A stretch of DNA of 64,000 nt. Origin: Oscillospiraceae bacterium. GTDB lineage: Bacteria > Bacillota > Clostridia > Oscillospirales > Ruminococcaceae. Position numbers and translations under genes: made by a program. The stretch is from the NCBI GenBank assembly GCA_018380115.1, contig JAGZUF010000008.1, forward strand, positions 62,001 to 126,000, given 5' to 3'. Shown here one piece after another: positions 34,582 through 43,534 of the stretch. How positions within the stretch are numbered: the first letter of the stretch is position 1; every line of letters starts with the position of its first letter. The notes beneath the pieces were generated by a model. The model worked only from the letters and a program-made list of their open reading frames with translations. It searched no databases and was not told the origin of the DNA.

Positions 34582-37500
34582 ATGTCCAACTTTATAGAAA
34601 ATGATCTTGAACAAGCTGCATTGGAGTGGTTTCAAGATTTAGGTTACCAAACCCAATATGGACCAGATATTTCGCCGGGAGGAAGTTTTTCAGAGAGAGA
34701 AAGTTTTGGAGATGTTGTTCTATACGATAGGTTACATAGTGCATTAAAGCGTATTAACAAACAATATTCCAATGATACGATTTCAGAGCTGGTTAAGAAG
34801 ATTACTCGTCAGCAGAGCTTGTCTATTGTCCAAAATAATGTTGCGTTTCAAAAATTATTAACCGATGGTATTGATGTAGAGGTTAAGCAGAAGGACGGGA
34901 GCATAAAAACCGAAAAAGCTTATATTTTTGATGCCAAAGATATTGAAAATAATGAGTTCTTGGCAATCAATCAATACACTGTAATTGAAAACGGAAAAGA
35001 ACGCAGACCTGATATTGTTGCGTTCTTAAATGGTATTCCTGTTGTTGTAATAGAACTGAAAAATGCGACAAACGAAGAAGTAGATATTGTTGATGGGTTT
35101 AATCAGCTTCAGACTTATAAAAGAGATATTCCTTCTTTGTTTTATTACAATGCCTTTATGATCACAAGTGATGGTATCAATGCAAAAGTTGGTACAATTA
35201 CTTCTGATTTGGATCGATTTATGTTCTGGAGAACAATTGACGGAGAAAAAGAATCGGGACTTTCTTTTCCGCAATTGCAAGTTATGCTGTATGGAATGAT
35301 GAATAAAAAGAGATTTTTGGACATTGTTTCAAAGTATAGCTTCTTTGTTCACGAGGAAGATAAGTCTTTCAAAATTTTGCCTGGTTATCATCAATTTTTT
35401 GCTGTAAATAAAGCATTGTATACCACTCACTTGGCAGCTTCTGAAAATGGAAGCAGAAAAGCGGGTGTAATTTGGCATACACAGGGTAGCGGGAAAAGTT
35501 ATTCTATGCTCATGTATACTCGTCAATTGGTTTTAGAATTGAATAACCCGACCATTGTTGTTATTACTGACAGAAATGACTTGGATGATCAGCTGTTTAC
35601 CACTTTTTCAAAAAGTGCCGATTATTTGCGTCAAACACCCAAGCAGGCAGACACAAGAAAGAAACTACGAGAACTATTAAGCGTTCAAGCTGGTGGCATT
35701 GTATTTACGACTATCCAAAAGTTTTCGCCAGATGAGAGTGACCAGTCGATGGAAGCACTGACTACCAGACGAAATGTGGTCGTTATAGCAGATGAAGCGC
35801 ATCGCAGTCAGTATGGGTTAGAAGCAAAAGAAAAAGATGGCAAAGTTTCTTTTGGCTTTGCGAAACATATGCGAGACGCATTGCCGAATGCTTCTTTTAT
35901 CGGTTTTACGGGAACTCCTGTTGAGTTGAGCGATAAGAACACCCCTGCCCTGTTTGGTGACTATATTGATATTTACGATTTGACTCAAGCGGTTAAAGAT
36001 AAAACTACTGTTCCGATTTATTATGAAAGCAGGATTGCAAAGTTAGATCTTCCGCAGGAATTAAAGCCAAAGATTGATGATGAGTATGACAGCATTGTTG
36101 AGGGACAGGAAGAAACTTACGCTGAAAGCCAAAAGCGTAAATGGGCAAGGTTAGAAGCCATTGTTGGAACAGATAGTCGTATTGATGTAGTGGTGAAAGA
36201 TTTTATCGCTCATTACGACCTTAGACAACAGGCGATTAATGGTAAAGTTATGTTTGTAGCTATGTCCAGAAAGATTGCAGTAAAACTTTACTCAAAGATT
36301 ATAGAATACCGTCCGGAATGGCATAGTGATGACATTGCTAAAGGTACAATTAAGGTTATTATGACTTCTGCAGCATCTGATCCACCTGAATTTCAGCCGC
36401 ATTCAACTACTGCTTCTCAGAAAAAGTTACTTGCAAAGAGAATGAAAGATGTTGAAGATGAATTAAAAATTGTTATTGTTTGTGATATGTGGTTGACAGG
36501 ATTTGATGTACCTTGTCTTCACACAATGTATGTCGATAAACCGATGAGTGGTCATAATCTTATGCAAGCCATAGCACGAGTTAATCGTGTGTTTAAAGAC
36601 AAGCCCGGCGGTTTAATTGTAGATTATATTGGTATTGCGGATAATTTAAGAAGTGCATTAGCACAATATACACCGTCTGACCGAAAAACAACAGGTATTG
36701 ATCCACAAGTAGCAATAGATCTCATGCTTGAGAAGTATGAGCAAATTCAAGGAATATTGCATGGATTGGATTACTCTTCTTACATAAGTGGCTCTGCAAG
36801 TGAACGAATGGCGTGTATTGTTTCTGGTGTGGATTTTGTTTTGGGTAAACCAGAAGATGAGAAAAAAGAATTTCTTAATTTGGTTGTAGAAATCGGTAAG
36901 GCATACGCATTATGCTCGACCTCTGAACAAGCTCAAGCAATCAATGTAGAGATTAGTTATTTTAAAGCCATCAAATCAGGTATTATAAAAATACTACCAA
37001 AGGACAAACAGAAGAAAACGAAAGATCAAATAGAATATGAAATTGGTCAATTGGTTTCCAAATCAGTTATTTCTGAAGAAGTCGTTGACATATTTGCTTC
37101 AGTTGGATTGAATAAACCGGATATTTCAATTTTATCTGATGAGTTTCTTGAAGAAGTAAAAGGACTGCCACAAAAAAATTTAGCTCTGGAACTTTTACGA
37201 CGTTTGCTTGACGGTAAGATTAAGTCAATAGCTAAAAAGAATGTTGTACAAGCAAAGAAATTTTCTGAAATGCTTGAAGCCTCAGTAATTCAATATGAAA
37301 AACGTTCTTTAGAGACGGTAGAGGTTATAAAGGCTCTGGTTGATATGGCAAAAGATATGAATGAGCTTCATAAAAGAGGAGAAAAGCTGGGATTATCAGA
37401 CGATGAACTAGCATTTTATGATGCAATTTCGTCCAATGAGTCTGCCAGAGATTTCTATGAAAATGATGTTCTAAAACAAATTGCTAAAGAACTAACAATC

Positions 37501-37668
37501 AGCATTAAAAATAATATTAAGGTTGATTGGGATGTGCGAGAAAGTGTTAGGGCGCAGATGAGAATTACTGTAAAAAGGCTGCTCAGAAAATATAAATATC
37601 CACCGGATAAACAGGCAACTGCGGTAGATTTGATAATAGAGCAAGCTGAAAAGTTGCACCGAAGCTGA
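34582..37668 (+). CDS. hsdR: Type I restriction endonuclease HsdR
   Basis: A 1028-residue motor and nuclease. The PD-(D/E)xK nuclease has RRPDIVAFL (Asp144) and VVIELK (Glu158, Lys160), with QLQTYK after it. The SF2 helicase has Walker A TQGSGKS (300-306), DEAH (404-407), GFTGTP and a C-terminal motif QAIARVNR. It cleaves unmethylated DNA after ATP-driven translocation. ATG at 34582 follows GGCAGGTGAATAG; the upstream GTG at 34573 lies inside the ribosome site and the FRG gene. The gene looks intact, so the system is probably active. Confidence 0.97.
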   Translation: MSNFIENDLEQAALEWFQDLGYQTQYGPDISPGGSFSERESFGDVVLYDRLHSALKRINKQYSNDTISELVKKITRQQSLSIVQNNVAFQKLLTDGIDVEVKQKDGSIKTEKAYIFDAKDIENNEFLAINQYTVIENGKERRPDIVAFLNGIPVVVIELKNATNEEVDIVDGFNQLQTYKRDIPSLFYYNAFMITSDGINAKVGTITSDLDRFMFWRTIDGEKESGLSFPQLQVMLYGMMNKKRFLDIVSKYSFFVHEEDKSFKILPGYHQFFAVNKALYTTHLAASENGSRKAGVIWHTQGSGKSYSMLMYTRQLVLELNNPTIVVITDRNDLDDQLFTTFSKSADYLRQTPKQADTRKKLRELLSVQAGGIVFTTIQKFSPDESDQSMEALTTRRNVVVIADEAHRSQYGLEAKEKDGKVSFGFAKHMRDALPNASFIGFTGTPVELSDKNTPALFGDYIDIYDLTQAVKDKTTVPIYYESRIAKLDLPQELKPKIDDEYDSIVEGQEETYAESQKRKWARLEAIVGTDSRIDVVVKDFIAHYDLRQQAINGKVMFVAMSRKIAVKLYSKIIEYRPEWHSDDIAKGTIKVIMTSAASDPPEFQPHSTTASQKKLLAKRMKDVEDELKIVIVCDMWLTGFDVPCLHTMYVDKPMSGHNLMQAIARVNRVFKDKPGGLIVDYIGIADNLRSALAQYTPSDRKTTGIDPQVAIDLMLEKYEQIQGILHGLDYSSYISGSASERMACIVSGVDFVLGKPEDEKKEFLNLVVEIGKAYALCSTSEQAQAINVEISYFKAIKSGIIKILPKDKQKKTKDQIEYEIGQLVSKSVISEEVVDIFASVGLNKPDISILSDEFLEEVKGLPQKNLALELLRRLLDGKIKSIAKKNVVQAKKFSEMLEASVIQYEKRSLETVEVIKALVDMAKDMNELHKRGEKLGLSDDELAFYDAISSNESARDFYENDVLKQIAKELTISIKNNIKVDWDVRESVRAQMRITVKRLLRKYKYPPDKQATAVDLIIEQAEKLHRS

Positions 37669-37724
37669 GATTTAAATTTCGCATCAATCCTCGGCACTCT
37701 GCCGGGGATTGATTTTTGCAAAAA

Positions 37725-38365
37725 AACTTCCCGACAACTTGTCGGAAAGTTATGAATCGGGGTGTTTTCACTTCATCCCAAATTGGGATAAAGTTATCTT
37801 TCGGTGTATGGGATTTTAAAAATTTCACTTCGGACCAAGTTGGTCTGAAGTAAATGATTGATGTTAGAACTTCGTGCCAATTTGGTACGAAGTTGTTCCG
37901 TAAACATTCCCAAGTTGGGAATAATTTTAATCCAATATAAAGTAAATCACTACTTGGCAAGCAGTGTAAACCTGTACAGGTTCACTCGTTTTTGCAAAAC
38001 GGCTTGTTGGGGCAGCGTCCCCAATCCCCTTTGAACGGTATCTGAAATATCGGCTGCGCATTCATGCTGAATGCTGATTTTCTATACTTCGACACAAAAG
38101 TTATAGAGGTGGAAAAATCATAGAAATCATTTCTCCGCAATTCGTAGCGATGACAAACTTGTCGGTTTTTCTTGGATGTGATAAACTGAAATCATAAAAA
38201 TATGAATATGGAAATCACATAAAAAGAGGGACAACTTGTCCCCCGGATTTGAGCGAATTAAGCTGTTACATAGAAACATCCTGTCAGATAACTTTCCTGA
38301 CTTGTGATGTCCTATGTGGCAGCTTTTTTATTTTTTCAACTTCTGCCCAACTCGGTCTAAAGTTG
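37725..38365. repeat. Array of short covarying palindromes with a CCAA-N-TTGG-type core
   Basis: Five clear elements and some degenerate ones. Centres and cores: 37738 CGACAA-C-TTGTCG; 37782 ATCCCAA-A-TTGGGAT; 37839 GGACCAA-G-TTGGTCT; 37881 GTGCCAA-T-TTGGTAC; 37914 ATTCCCAA-G-TTGGGAAT. Flanks of the first four are AACTTC...GAAGTT-like, which extends the pairing to 12-13 bp. Further copies: GGGACAA-C-TTGTCCC (38228-38242), GACAA-AC-TTGTC (38152-38163) and a degenerate one at 38337-38365. Arms change together across copies, keeping complementarity. No gene is visible in 37669-38393. Whether it acts as DNA or RNA is unknown. Confidence 0.8.
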
Positions 38366-38393
38366 AAATTTATAGAAAGAAACGGAGGAATTT

Positions 38394-38901
38394 ATGATTG
38401 CAGTGATCCACAGAGGAGAGAAGTTCAAAGAAATGCTGGAACAGTCCAATTCTACACAGGAATATACACTTCTCAAAAGGAAAAAGGAAAAATTACAGAC
38501 GGATATTATTACGCAAACAAAAAATATGCGTGAGGTTGATGAGAGTATTCGCTGTTATCTTCAGGAAGATATTCAGAGTATGTCTGAGGAACTGCGGGAA
38601 ACAGAGCGCCTGCTGTTTAAGTTGGATGAAAACCGAAAAAATAACATGGTTGCTGTCCATGATCTGGAGCAGACAAAAGAAAGGCTGCTATCCTTTGCTG
38701 AGTATACAAAAGATGCGCAGCCGGAAATTTTGGTTACTTTGATACGAAGTATTGTGGAACGAATTTATATTGTCGATAGAGATGATGAGCGTTATTGCCA
38801 TATCTTTATCAAAGGCTGTACTGGTGAGGATTATACCGACTTCTTCCAGACAGCCGGTTACATAGAGCAAAATACTGTTCCTGTGTGTGATTCAGAGCAG
38901 G
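38394..38901 (+). pseudogene. Serine recombinase, C-terminal fragment
   Basis: The frame begins IAVIHRGEKFKEMLEQSN and continues with a long charged coiled coil (LLKRKKEKLQTDIITQTKN, LRETERLLFKLDENRK) and LVTLIRSIVERIYIVDRDDE, the typical C-terminal end of large serine recombinases (TnpX/TndX class). The catalytic resolvase domain and DNA-binding zinc ribbon are absent, so it cannot recombine DNA. The open frame runs on to 39206, but from about 38900 the sequence belongs to an IS200-type transposase in another frame. It is a relic of the integrase that once mobilised the island. Confidence 0.75.
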
Positions 38902-39321
38902 ATTGCATTTGCTCCCAAATACAGAAGGCCAGCCATATATGGACAGATCAAGAAGGATGCCGGACAAATTCTGCGGAAACTATGCGAATAAAAAGGTATG
39001 GAAATTATAGAAGCAGAAGCATGCCCAGACCATATTCACATGCCAATCAGCATACTGCCCAAGCACAGTGTATCACAAATCATGGGGTATCTCAAAGGAA
39101 AAAGCAGCCTAATGATATTCGACCGGCATACGAATTTAAAATACAAGTACGGAGACAGGCATTTCTGGGCAAGAGGGTGCTATGCGGACACGGTAGGACG
39201 GAATAAAAAGCAGATACAAGAGTACATCCGGAGTCAATTAGAGGAGGAGAAGATCGCGGACCAAATCAGCATCAAGGAATTCACTGACCCGTTTACGGGC
39301 AGCAAGAATCCCAAGGCATGA
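38902..39321 (+). pseudogene. IS200/IS605-family TnpA transposase, broken
   Basis: Reading from ATT at 38902 gives FAPKYRRPAIYGQIKKDAG, ILRKLCE, an in-frame TAA (38989-38991), then KGMEIIEAEACPDHIHM, YLKGKSSLMIFDRHTNLKYK and FWARGCYADTVGRNKKQIQEYI. The HUH pair is DHIH and the likely catalytic Tyr is in QEYIRSQL. Residues expected before HIVFAPKYRR are missing or diverged, and the stop replaces a Tyr codon. An ATG at 38998 could restart translation of a 107-residue piece. It is inactive as a full enzyme. Confidence 0.85.
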
Positions 39322-39450
39322 AAATAACCCCTTCAGGGGCGGCCATGAGTCAGCAATGCAGTTGGCCGGCCCATTCGCGGCCCCTTTAGGGACGTTGTCC
39401 GTATTGTGCCCTTTCAGGGTTTACGCAAGCCCCCGGCTTTGCCGGGGAGC
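39322..39450. repeat. Hairpin-rich right end of the IS200-like relic
   Basis: After the tnpA stop come CCCCTTCAGGGG (39328-39339), a GGCC...GGCC block, CGGCCCCTTTAGGGACG and the perfect stem CCCCGGC-TTT-GCCGGGG (39431-39447). IS200/IS605 elements end in such subterminal hairpins that the transposase recognises. GC-rich host sequence resumes here. The exact IS end is not resolved. Confidence 0.5.
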
Positions 39451-39473
39451 CTGACTCTTTTCGCTAACGGTAT

Positions 39474-39514
39474 AAAGCGCGCCCCGCACCGGCTTTCCGT
39501 GCGGGGCGCGCTTT
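39474..39514 (-). terminator. Intrinsic terminator of the tryptophan ABC operon
   Basis: Stem AAAGCGCGCCCCGCAC / GTGCGGGGCGCGCTTT with a 9-nt loop lies about 35 bp after the ATPase stop; on the minus strand it runs into TTTATACC. Confidence 0.85.
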
Positions 39515-39548
39515 GCAGGCAGAAGCCCAGCGCGGCCGCCTGCGCATT

Positions 39549-40352
39549 TTATTCCTTCGTAAGCAGCATGCGGTCATTATCCAGGCTTTTGCCCGCCTGC
39601 GCGCGGAACTGCGCCAGAAGGCTTTCCACTGTGGCGGCTGCGCGCTGCGCGCCGGAAAGCTGCAGCACAATGCGCCCCGCATCCATCATCACCGTACGGT
39701 TGCCCAAAGAAAGCGCCGAGGATATATTGTGTGTCACCATCATGCAGGTGATGCCCTTTTCTGCTACAATCTGCTCTGTCAGCGACAGTACTTTTTCGGC
39801 TGTGGAAGGGTCCAGCGCGGCGGTGTGCTCGTCCAGCAGAAGCAGCTTTGGCGTCACCAGCGTGGCCATCAGCAGCGTCAGCGCCTGGCGCTGCCCGCCG
39901 CTCAGCAGGCCCACCGGCTGGCTGAGCCTGTCCTCCAGCCCAAGGCCCAGCGCCGCAAGCTGTTCTCGAAAGGCCGCGCGGTCCTTTGCGCGGATGGTGG
40001 AGAACACGCCGCTGCGCCGTGCTGCGCGCAGGTAGGCCAGAGCCATATTCTCTTCAATCGTCATGTGCGGGGCAGTGCCCTTCAAAGGGTCCTGAAACAG
40101 GCGGCCTATCTGCCGCGCGCGCCTGTGGTCCGGCACAAAGGTGACATCGCGCCCATCCAGCGAAACGCGGCCTGCATCCGGGTAAAATTCACCGGCCACC
40201 GCCGCCATCAGGGTAGATTTACCCGCCCCGTTCGAGCCAATCAGCGTGACAAAATCGCCCTTTTCCAGATGAAGGGTTACATCGTCCAGCGCCTTCTTCT
40301 CATTCACAGTGCCGGGGTTGAAGGTTTTGCTGACGTGCACCAGGTCAAGCAT
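39549..40352 (-). CDS. ABC importer ATPase, T-box-regulated (tryptophan)
   Basis: A 267-residue ABC ATPase. Walker A is GSNGAGKST, the signature LLSGGQRQA, and Walker B LLLDEHTAALDP. It belongs with the PF04392-type substrate-binding protein and a branched-chain-type permease. The ATPase start overlaps the permease end by 8 bp. The three-gene set under a UGG-specifier T-box matches the trpXYZ-type tryptophan importer described in Firmicutes; that substrate is inferred from the leader. Confidence 0.9.
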   Translation of the reverse strand: MLDLVHVSKTFNPGTVNEKKALDDVTLHLEKGDFVTLIGSNGAGKSTLMAAVAGEFYPDAGRVSLDGRDVTFVPDHRRARQIGRLFQDPLKGTAPHMTIEENMALAYLRAARRSGVFSTIRAKDRAAFREQLAALGLGLEDRLSQPVGLLSGGQRQALTLLMATLVTPKLLLLDEHTAALDPSTAEKVLSLTEQIVAEKGITCMMVTHNISSALSLGNRTVMMDAGRIVLQLSGAQRAAATVESLLAQFRAQAGKSLDNDRMLLTKE

Positions 40353-41271
40353 GGCCGCCGCCCCCCTTCCCCTCTTTCTGTGCCCTGCCGCGCCTGCGCC
40401 GCAGGGCCAGGCCGCGCTTCAGCGTGGGGGCCGAGATGGCCAGCGCCACAATGACAGCCGAAATCAGCTTCAGGCACTCAGACGGCACATTGGCGCGCAG
40501 CGCCAGCGCAATAATGAAGCGGTAAATAACGCTGCCCGCTACGGCTGCAAGCACTTTGGCCCACAGCCCGCCGCGGCCCAGCAGTGTCTCGCCGATAATA
40601 AGCGAGGCAAGGCCTATCACCACCATACCCGTACCCAGATTGATATCTGCGGAACGCTGGTACTGTGCCAGCACAGCGCCGGAAAGCGCTGTCAGACCGT
40701 TGGCCACGCACAGCCCCACGCTGATGGTGAACACTGTGTTGATAGAGCTGGCGCGCACCATGGCCGGGTTGTCGCCCGTGGCGCGGATGGAAAGCCCCAG
40801 CCGCGTGCCCAGAAACAGCACCAGCAGCACACATGCGGCAAGGCTGATGCCGCCGGCCAGCACCAGCTTGTAGGGGAAGCGCTCGCCCACCGCGCTGCGC
40901 AGCAGAGTGAACACAGTCTCTGTCTTCAGCATGGGCACATTGGAGGAAAAGCCCATGATGGCAAGGTTCACCGTATAAAGCCCGGTGTTGGTGATGATGC
41001 CCGCCAGAATAGAGGGCACGCCCATGCGCGTCTGCAAAAAGGCTGTGACAAAGCCCGCACAGGCGCCCGCCAGAACGGCCAGCACAAGGCCCAGCACCGG
41101 GCGGCCCGCCACGGCCGCCGTGGCAGATACGGCACAGCCCAGCGTGAAGGCGCCGTCCGTCGTCATATCGGCAATGTTCAGCACGCGGAAGCTCAAAAAC
41201 AGGGCCATGGCCACCAGGGCATAGATGAAGCCAAGCTCCAGCGCGCTTTGCACAATGGCTGCATTCAGCAT
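40345..41271 (-). CDS. ABC importer permease, tryptophan-type
   Basis: A 308-residue permease with eight or nine hydrophobic helices, related to the branched-chain-amino-acid/LIV type. It includes LSFRVLNIADMTTDGAFTLG and GLTALSGAVLAQYQRSADIN, typical of the TrpY/YtrF-like membrane component paired with PF04392 binding proteins. AGGAGAGTGCCGGT precedes ATG. It is between the lipoprotein and the ATPase, and the C-terminal tail RRRRGRAQKEGKGGGG is very basic and glycine-rich. Confidence 0.9.
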   Translation of the reverse strand: MLNAAIVQSALELGFIYALVAMALFLSFRVLNIADMTTDGAFTLGCAVSATAAVAGRPVLGLVLAVLAGACAGFVTAFLQTRMGVPSILAGIITNTGLYTVNLAIMGFSSNVPMLKTETVFTLLRSAVGERFPYKLVLAGGISLAACVLLVLFLGTRLGLSIRATGDNPAMVRASSINTVFTISVGLCVANGLTALSGAVLAQYQRSADINLGTGMVVIGLASLIIGETLLGRGGLWAKVLAAVAGSVIYRFIIALALRANVPSECLKLISAVIVALAISAPTLKRGLALRRRRGRAQKEGKGGGGHA

Positions 41272-41285
41272 ACCGGCACTCTCCT

Positions 41286-42263
41286 TTATTCTGCCTGTGT
41301 GGCAACTTCCACCACTGTGCCCGCCATGCCGCTGAACACAGAGGTGTCAATGCCCAGTGCCGCAGCGGTTTCGGTGTTCACCGTGATGATGCCGCCCTCC
41401 ATTACATGATATTCAGGCACCGTGCCGCTTTGCAGGATATCCACCGCCATGCCGGCCGTATAGGCGCCCAACTCAGTGTAACTGACGCCGCAGGTGGCAA
41501 AGGCGCCCGCTTTTACAAAGGAGTCGGCCCCGGTGTAGAAGGGGATGCCTGCCGCGGCAAGCTGCTCGGAAACAGCTGCGGCAGCGGCCATCACCACGTT
41601 GTCCGTGGGGGTGAACACAGCGTCCACCCGGCCGGAAAGAGATGCCACGGCAGAGAGTATCTCGTCATTGGTATTGCCCGTTTTTTCCACATAGGTAATG
41701 CCCTTTTCTTCCAGGTATGCCTTCGCCTGCGCAATGGGCGTGGCCGAATTGGGCTCTGAATTCGAATACAAAAGGCCAACAGCCTGCACATCCGGGTTGG
41801 CGGCAAGCATCATATCCAGAATAAATTCGGTGTTCAGCGCATCCGAGGTGCCCGTCACGTTGGAAAAGCCCTCTACCCCTGCCTCAGCCGGGTCTGAAAT
41901 GGCGGCGTACACCACCGGGATGCCCGTGCCGTCGGCAGCGTTCACCATGCACTGGGCGGCCAGTGTGGCAATGGGGATAATGGCGTCATACCCCTCCGAC
42001 ACAACCTGCGTGCCGATTTGGTTCAGCGTGGTGGCGTCGTTTTGCCCATTGAACTCCTTATATGCAATGGTAATGCCCTTTTCTGCAGCAAGCGCCTCCA
42101 GCTCGGCCTTCACAGCCTCTCGTATCTCATCCAAGGAAGAATGATCCATCTGCTGCACGATAGCCACAGTATAATCGGCCCCGGTGCCGGTGCCCCCGCA
42201 GGCGGCAAGGCAAAGGCAGAGCGCGGCGGCAAGCAGAATACAGAAAAACTTTTTCATCATCAT
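41286..42263 (-). CDS. ABC importer substrate-binding lipoprotein, PF04392 family (tryptophan)
   Basis: A 325-residue lipoprotein. The signal peptide ends in the lipobox CLAACGG. The mature part is a two-lobed periplasmic-binding fold with VAIVQQMDHSSLDEIREA, PVVYAAISDPAEAGVE and FTPTDNVVMAAAAAVSEQ, the features of PF04392 (ABC_sub_bind). GAGGGTATC precedes ATG. It is first in the operon directly after the T-box leader. Several related proteins bind aromatic amino acids; the UGG specifier points to tryptophan. Confidence 0.92.
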   Translation of the reverse strand: MMMKKFFCILLAAALCLCLAACGGTGTGADYTVAIVQQMDHSSLDEIREAVKAELEALAAEKGITIAYKEFNGQNDATTLNQIGTQVVSEGYDAIIPIATLAAQCMVNAADGTGIPVVYAAISDPAEAGVEGFSNVTGTSDALNTEFILDMMLAANPDVQAVGLLYSNSEPNSATPIAQAKAYLEEKGITYVEKTGNTNDEILSAVASLSGRVDAVFTPTDNVVMAAAAAVSEQLAAAGIPFYTGADSFVKAGAFATCGVSYTELGAYTAGMAVDILQSGTVPEYHVMEGGIITVNTETAAALGIDTSVFSGMAGTVVEVATQAE

Positions 42264-42383
42264 GATACCCTCTTTTCAAAATAATCATGAAATATTGTAT
42301 TTGGTGCGGCGGGCACCAGCATCACCATCGCCTTGTAAAAAATTCATATACGTTCATGCTCTTTCCCCTTTGTGCGGGCAGAT

Positions 42384-42660
42384 AAAAAACGCCTGCCCCT
42401 GCTGTAAACTGCAAGGGCAGGCGTTTTGAAAACATTCCTGCGGTGCCACCTTGATTGCCGCCCCCTCACGGGGAACAGCCTCTCTACGGGATGCAGACAC
42501 ATCCCTGCGCTGTAACGTGCGCACACGTTGCAAGATACTCAGCCTGCGGCCTTTCCCCGCACCCTCCGCGGCCCATTTGCCCGCCCCGCATTGCGGCCCG
42601 CTTCCACCTTGCCGGGCTCTCTTTGCGCGCGCTGACGGTTTTACTTCCGCGTCTACGGTT
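42384..42660 (-). ncRNA. T-box leader with UGG (tryptophan) specifier
   Basis: On the minus strand the T-box core is AAGGTGGCACCGCAGG (42437-42452), followed by the terminator ACGCCTGCCC...GGGCAGGCGTTTTTT (42384-42427). Stem I can be drawn: lower helix CGCGG/CCGCG, a specifier loop with AAGTAAAA on one side and GCAAATGGG on the other, then CCGTC/GGCGG, topped by an AGAGAG-type distal loop. The codon in the specifier position is TGG (42573-42575). Uncharged tRNA-Trp would stabilise the antiterminator and switch on the ABC importer. Confidence 0.92.
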
Positions 42661-42675
42661 TCTCTGTTTGCGTTT

Positions 42676-42704
42676 ATGTTAGCACGCGCCCTGTGTGATG
42701 TCAA
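42676..42704 (-). promoter_or_regulatory. Promoter of the T-box/ABC importer operon
   Basis: Consensus TTGACA (42699-42704), 17-bp spacer and TAACAT (42676-42681) on the minus strand, about 20 bp before stem I of the T-box. Confidence 0.85.
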
Positions 42705-42872
42705 GTCCTTTTTCAAAATTACCGCTTTCCCTCAGAAAAGCAAAAGAGGCACGGGCAGGCTTGCCGGAGGGCCATGCGTCGGCCAAAGCCGGGCGGCGCT
42801 TCTCTTCCTGGCAAAATATAAAACGTGATATATTTCTATCAAAAATACAAAAGCACCACATTAGAAAGAGGC

Positions 42873-43532
42873 ATGGATATGTCAAGGAAGCAACTCAAAA
42901 GAACACTGCTGATGGGGGCCGGCTGCGCCGTGTTTCTGCTGGCGGGCATTGTATATTCGCTGCTGTACAATGATGGGCGCTGGGTAATGGAAATGAATTT
43001 GGAAGAATATGTCTTTTCCGCAAAGGACATCCCCATGCTGGCGGCGGGCATGCTGGTCGCGCTTTATGCCGTATATATCGCGGTGGTTATTTGCCGGAAA
43101 GCCCTCAAAGGCCTTTCCACACAAAAGGGCCTTCATCAGAATTACACCCGCCGGGTGCCGCCCTTTCTCGGTATATTCGGAATATTCGGCCTTTGGGGCT
43201 TTTCCGGCTTTTGGACATATTATGCGCACGGCATTGTCTCCCCATTTCTTCTCTTTGCCCTGTTTGGGCTGTTCGGGCTGTTTTTTGAGGGAAAGCTTTC
43301 ACACACTCTGGAGGACGAGCTGTTTCAGCATAATAAGGCAAGGGCAGACCTGAAGGCCTATAAAACGGGCTTTCTTCTTCTGGTCGCCGTCATTTTGCTG
43401 AGCAGATGGCGCGTATTGGCCCTTCATGCGGAATGGTGCGCAATTCTCCTGCTGATATCTGTCTCGCTTATTGTCGCTTTTGTGCTGTTTCAAAAGCGCT
43501 ATCCGCTGTATTGCTATGAAAAAGAGGAATGA
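42873..43532 (+). CDS. DUF3796-like membrane protein
   Basis: A 219-residue protein with about six hydrophobic segments: CAVFLLAGIVYSLLY, ML..LYAVYIAVVI, PPFLGIFGIFGLWGFSGF, SPFLLFALFGLFGLFF, TGFLLLVAVILLS and AILLLISVSLIVAFVLF. It resembles DUF3796 proteins, which sit next to small XRE regulators in Firmicutes. Here too, its stop overlaps the next gene start region. The ATG at 42873 is used; ATG at 42879 has a better spacing from AAAGAGG. Function unknown. Confidence 0.72.
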   Translation: MDMSRKQLKRTLLMGAGCAVFLLAGIVYSLLYNDGRWVMEMNLEEYVFSAKDIPMLAAGMLVALYAVYIAVVICRKALKGLSTQKGLHQNYTRRVPPFLGIFGIFGLWGFSGFWTYYAHGIVSPFLLFALFGLFGLFFEGKLSHTLEDELFQHNKARADLKAYKTGFLLLVAVILLSRWRVLALHAEWCAILLLISVSLIVAFVLFQKRYPLYCYEKEE

Positions 43533-43534
43533 CC

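Noticed and set aside
37725..38365. Possible CRISPR array
   Set aside because: Units are palindromes of varying sequence, spacing is uneven, repeats are not identical, and no cas gene is present.
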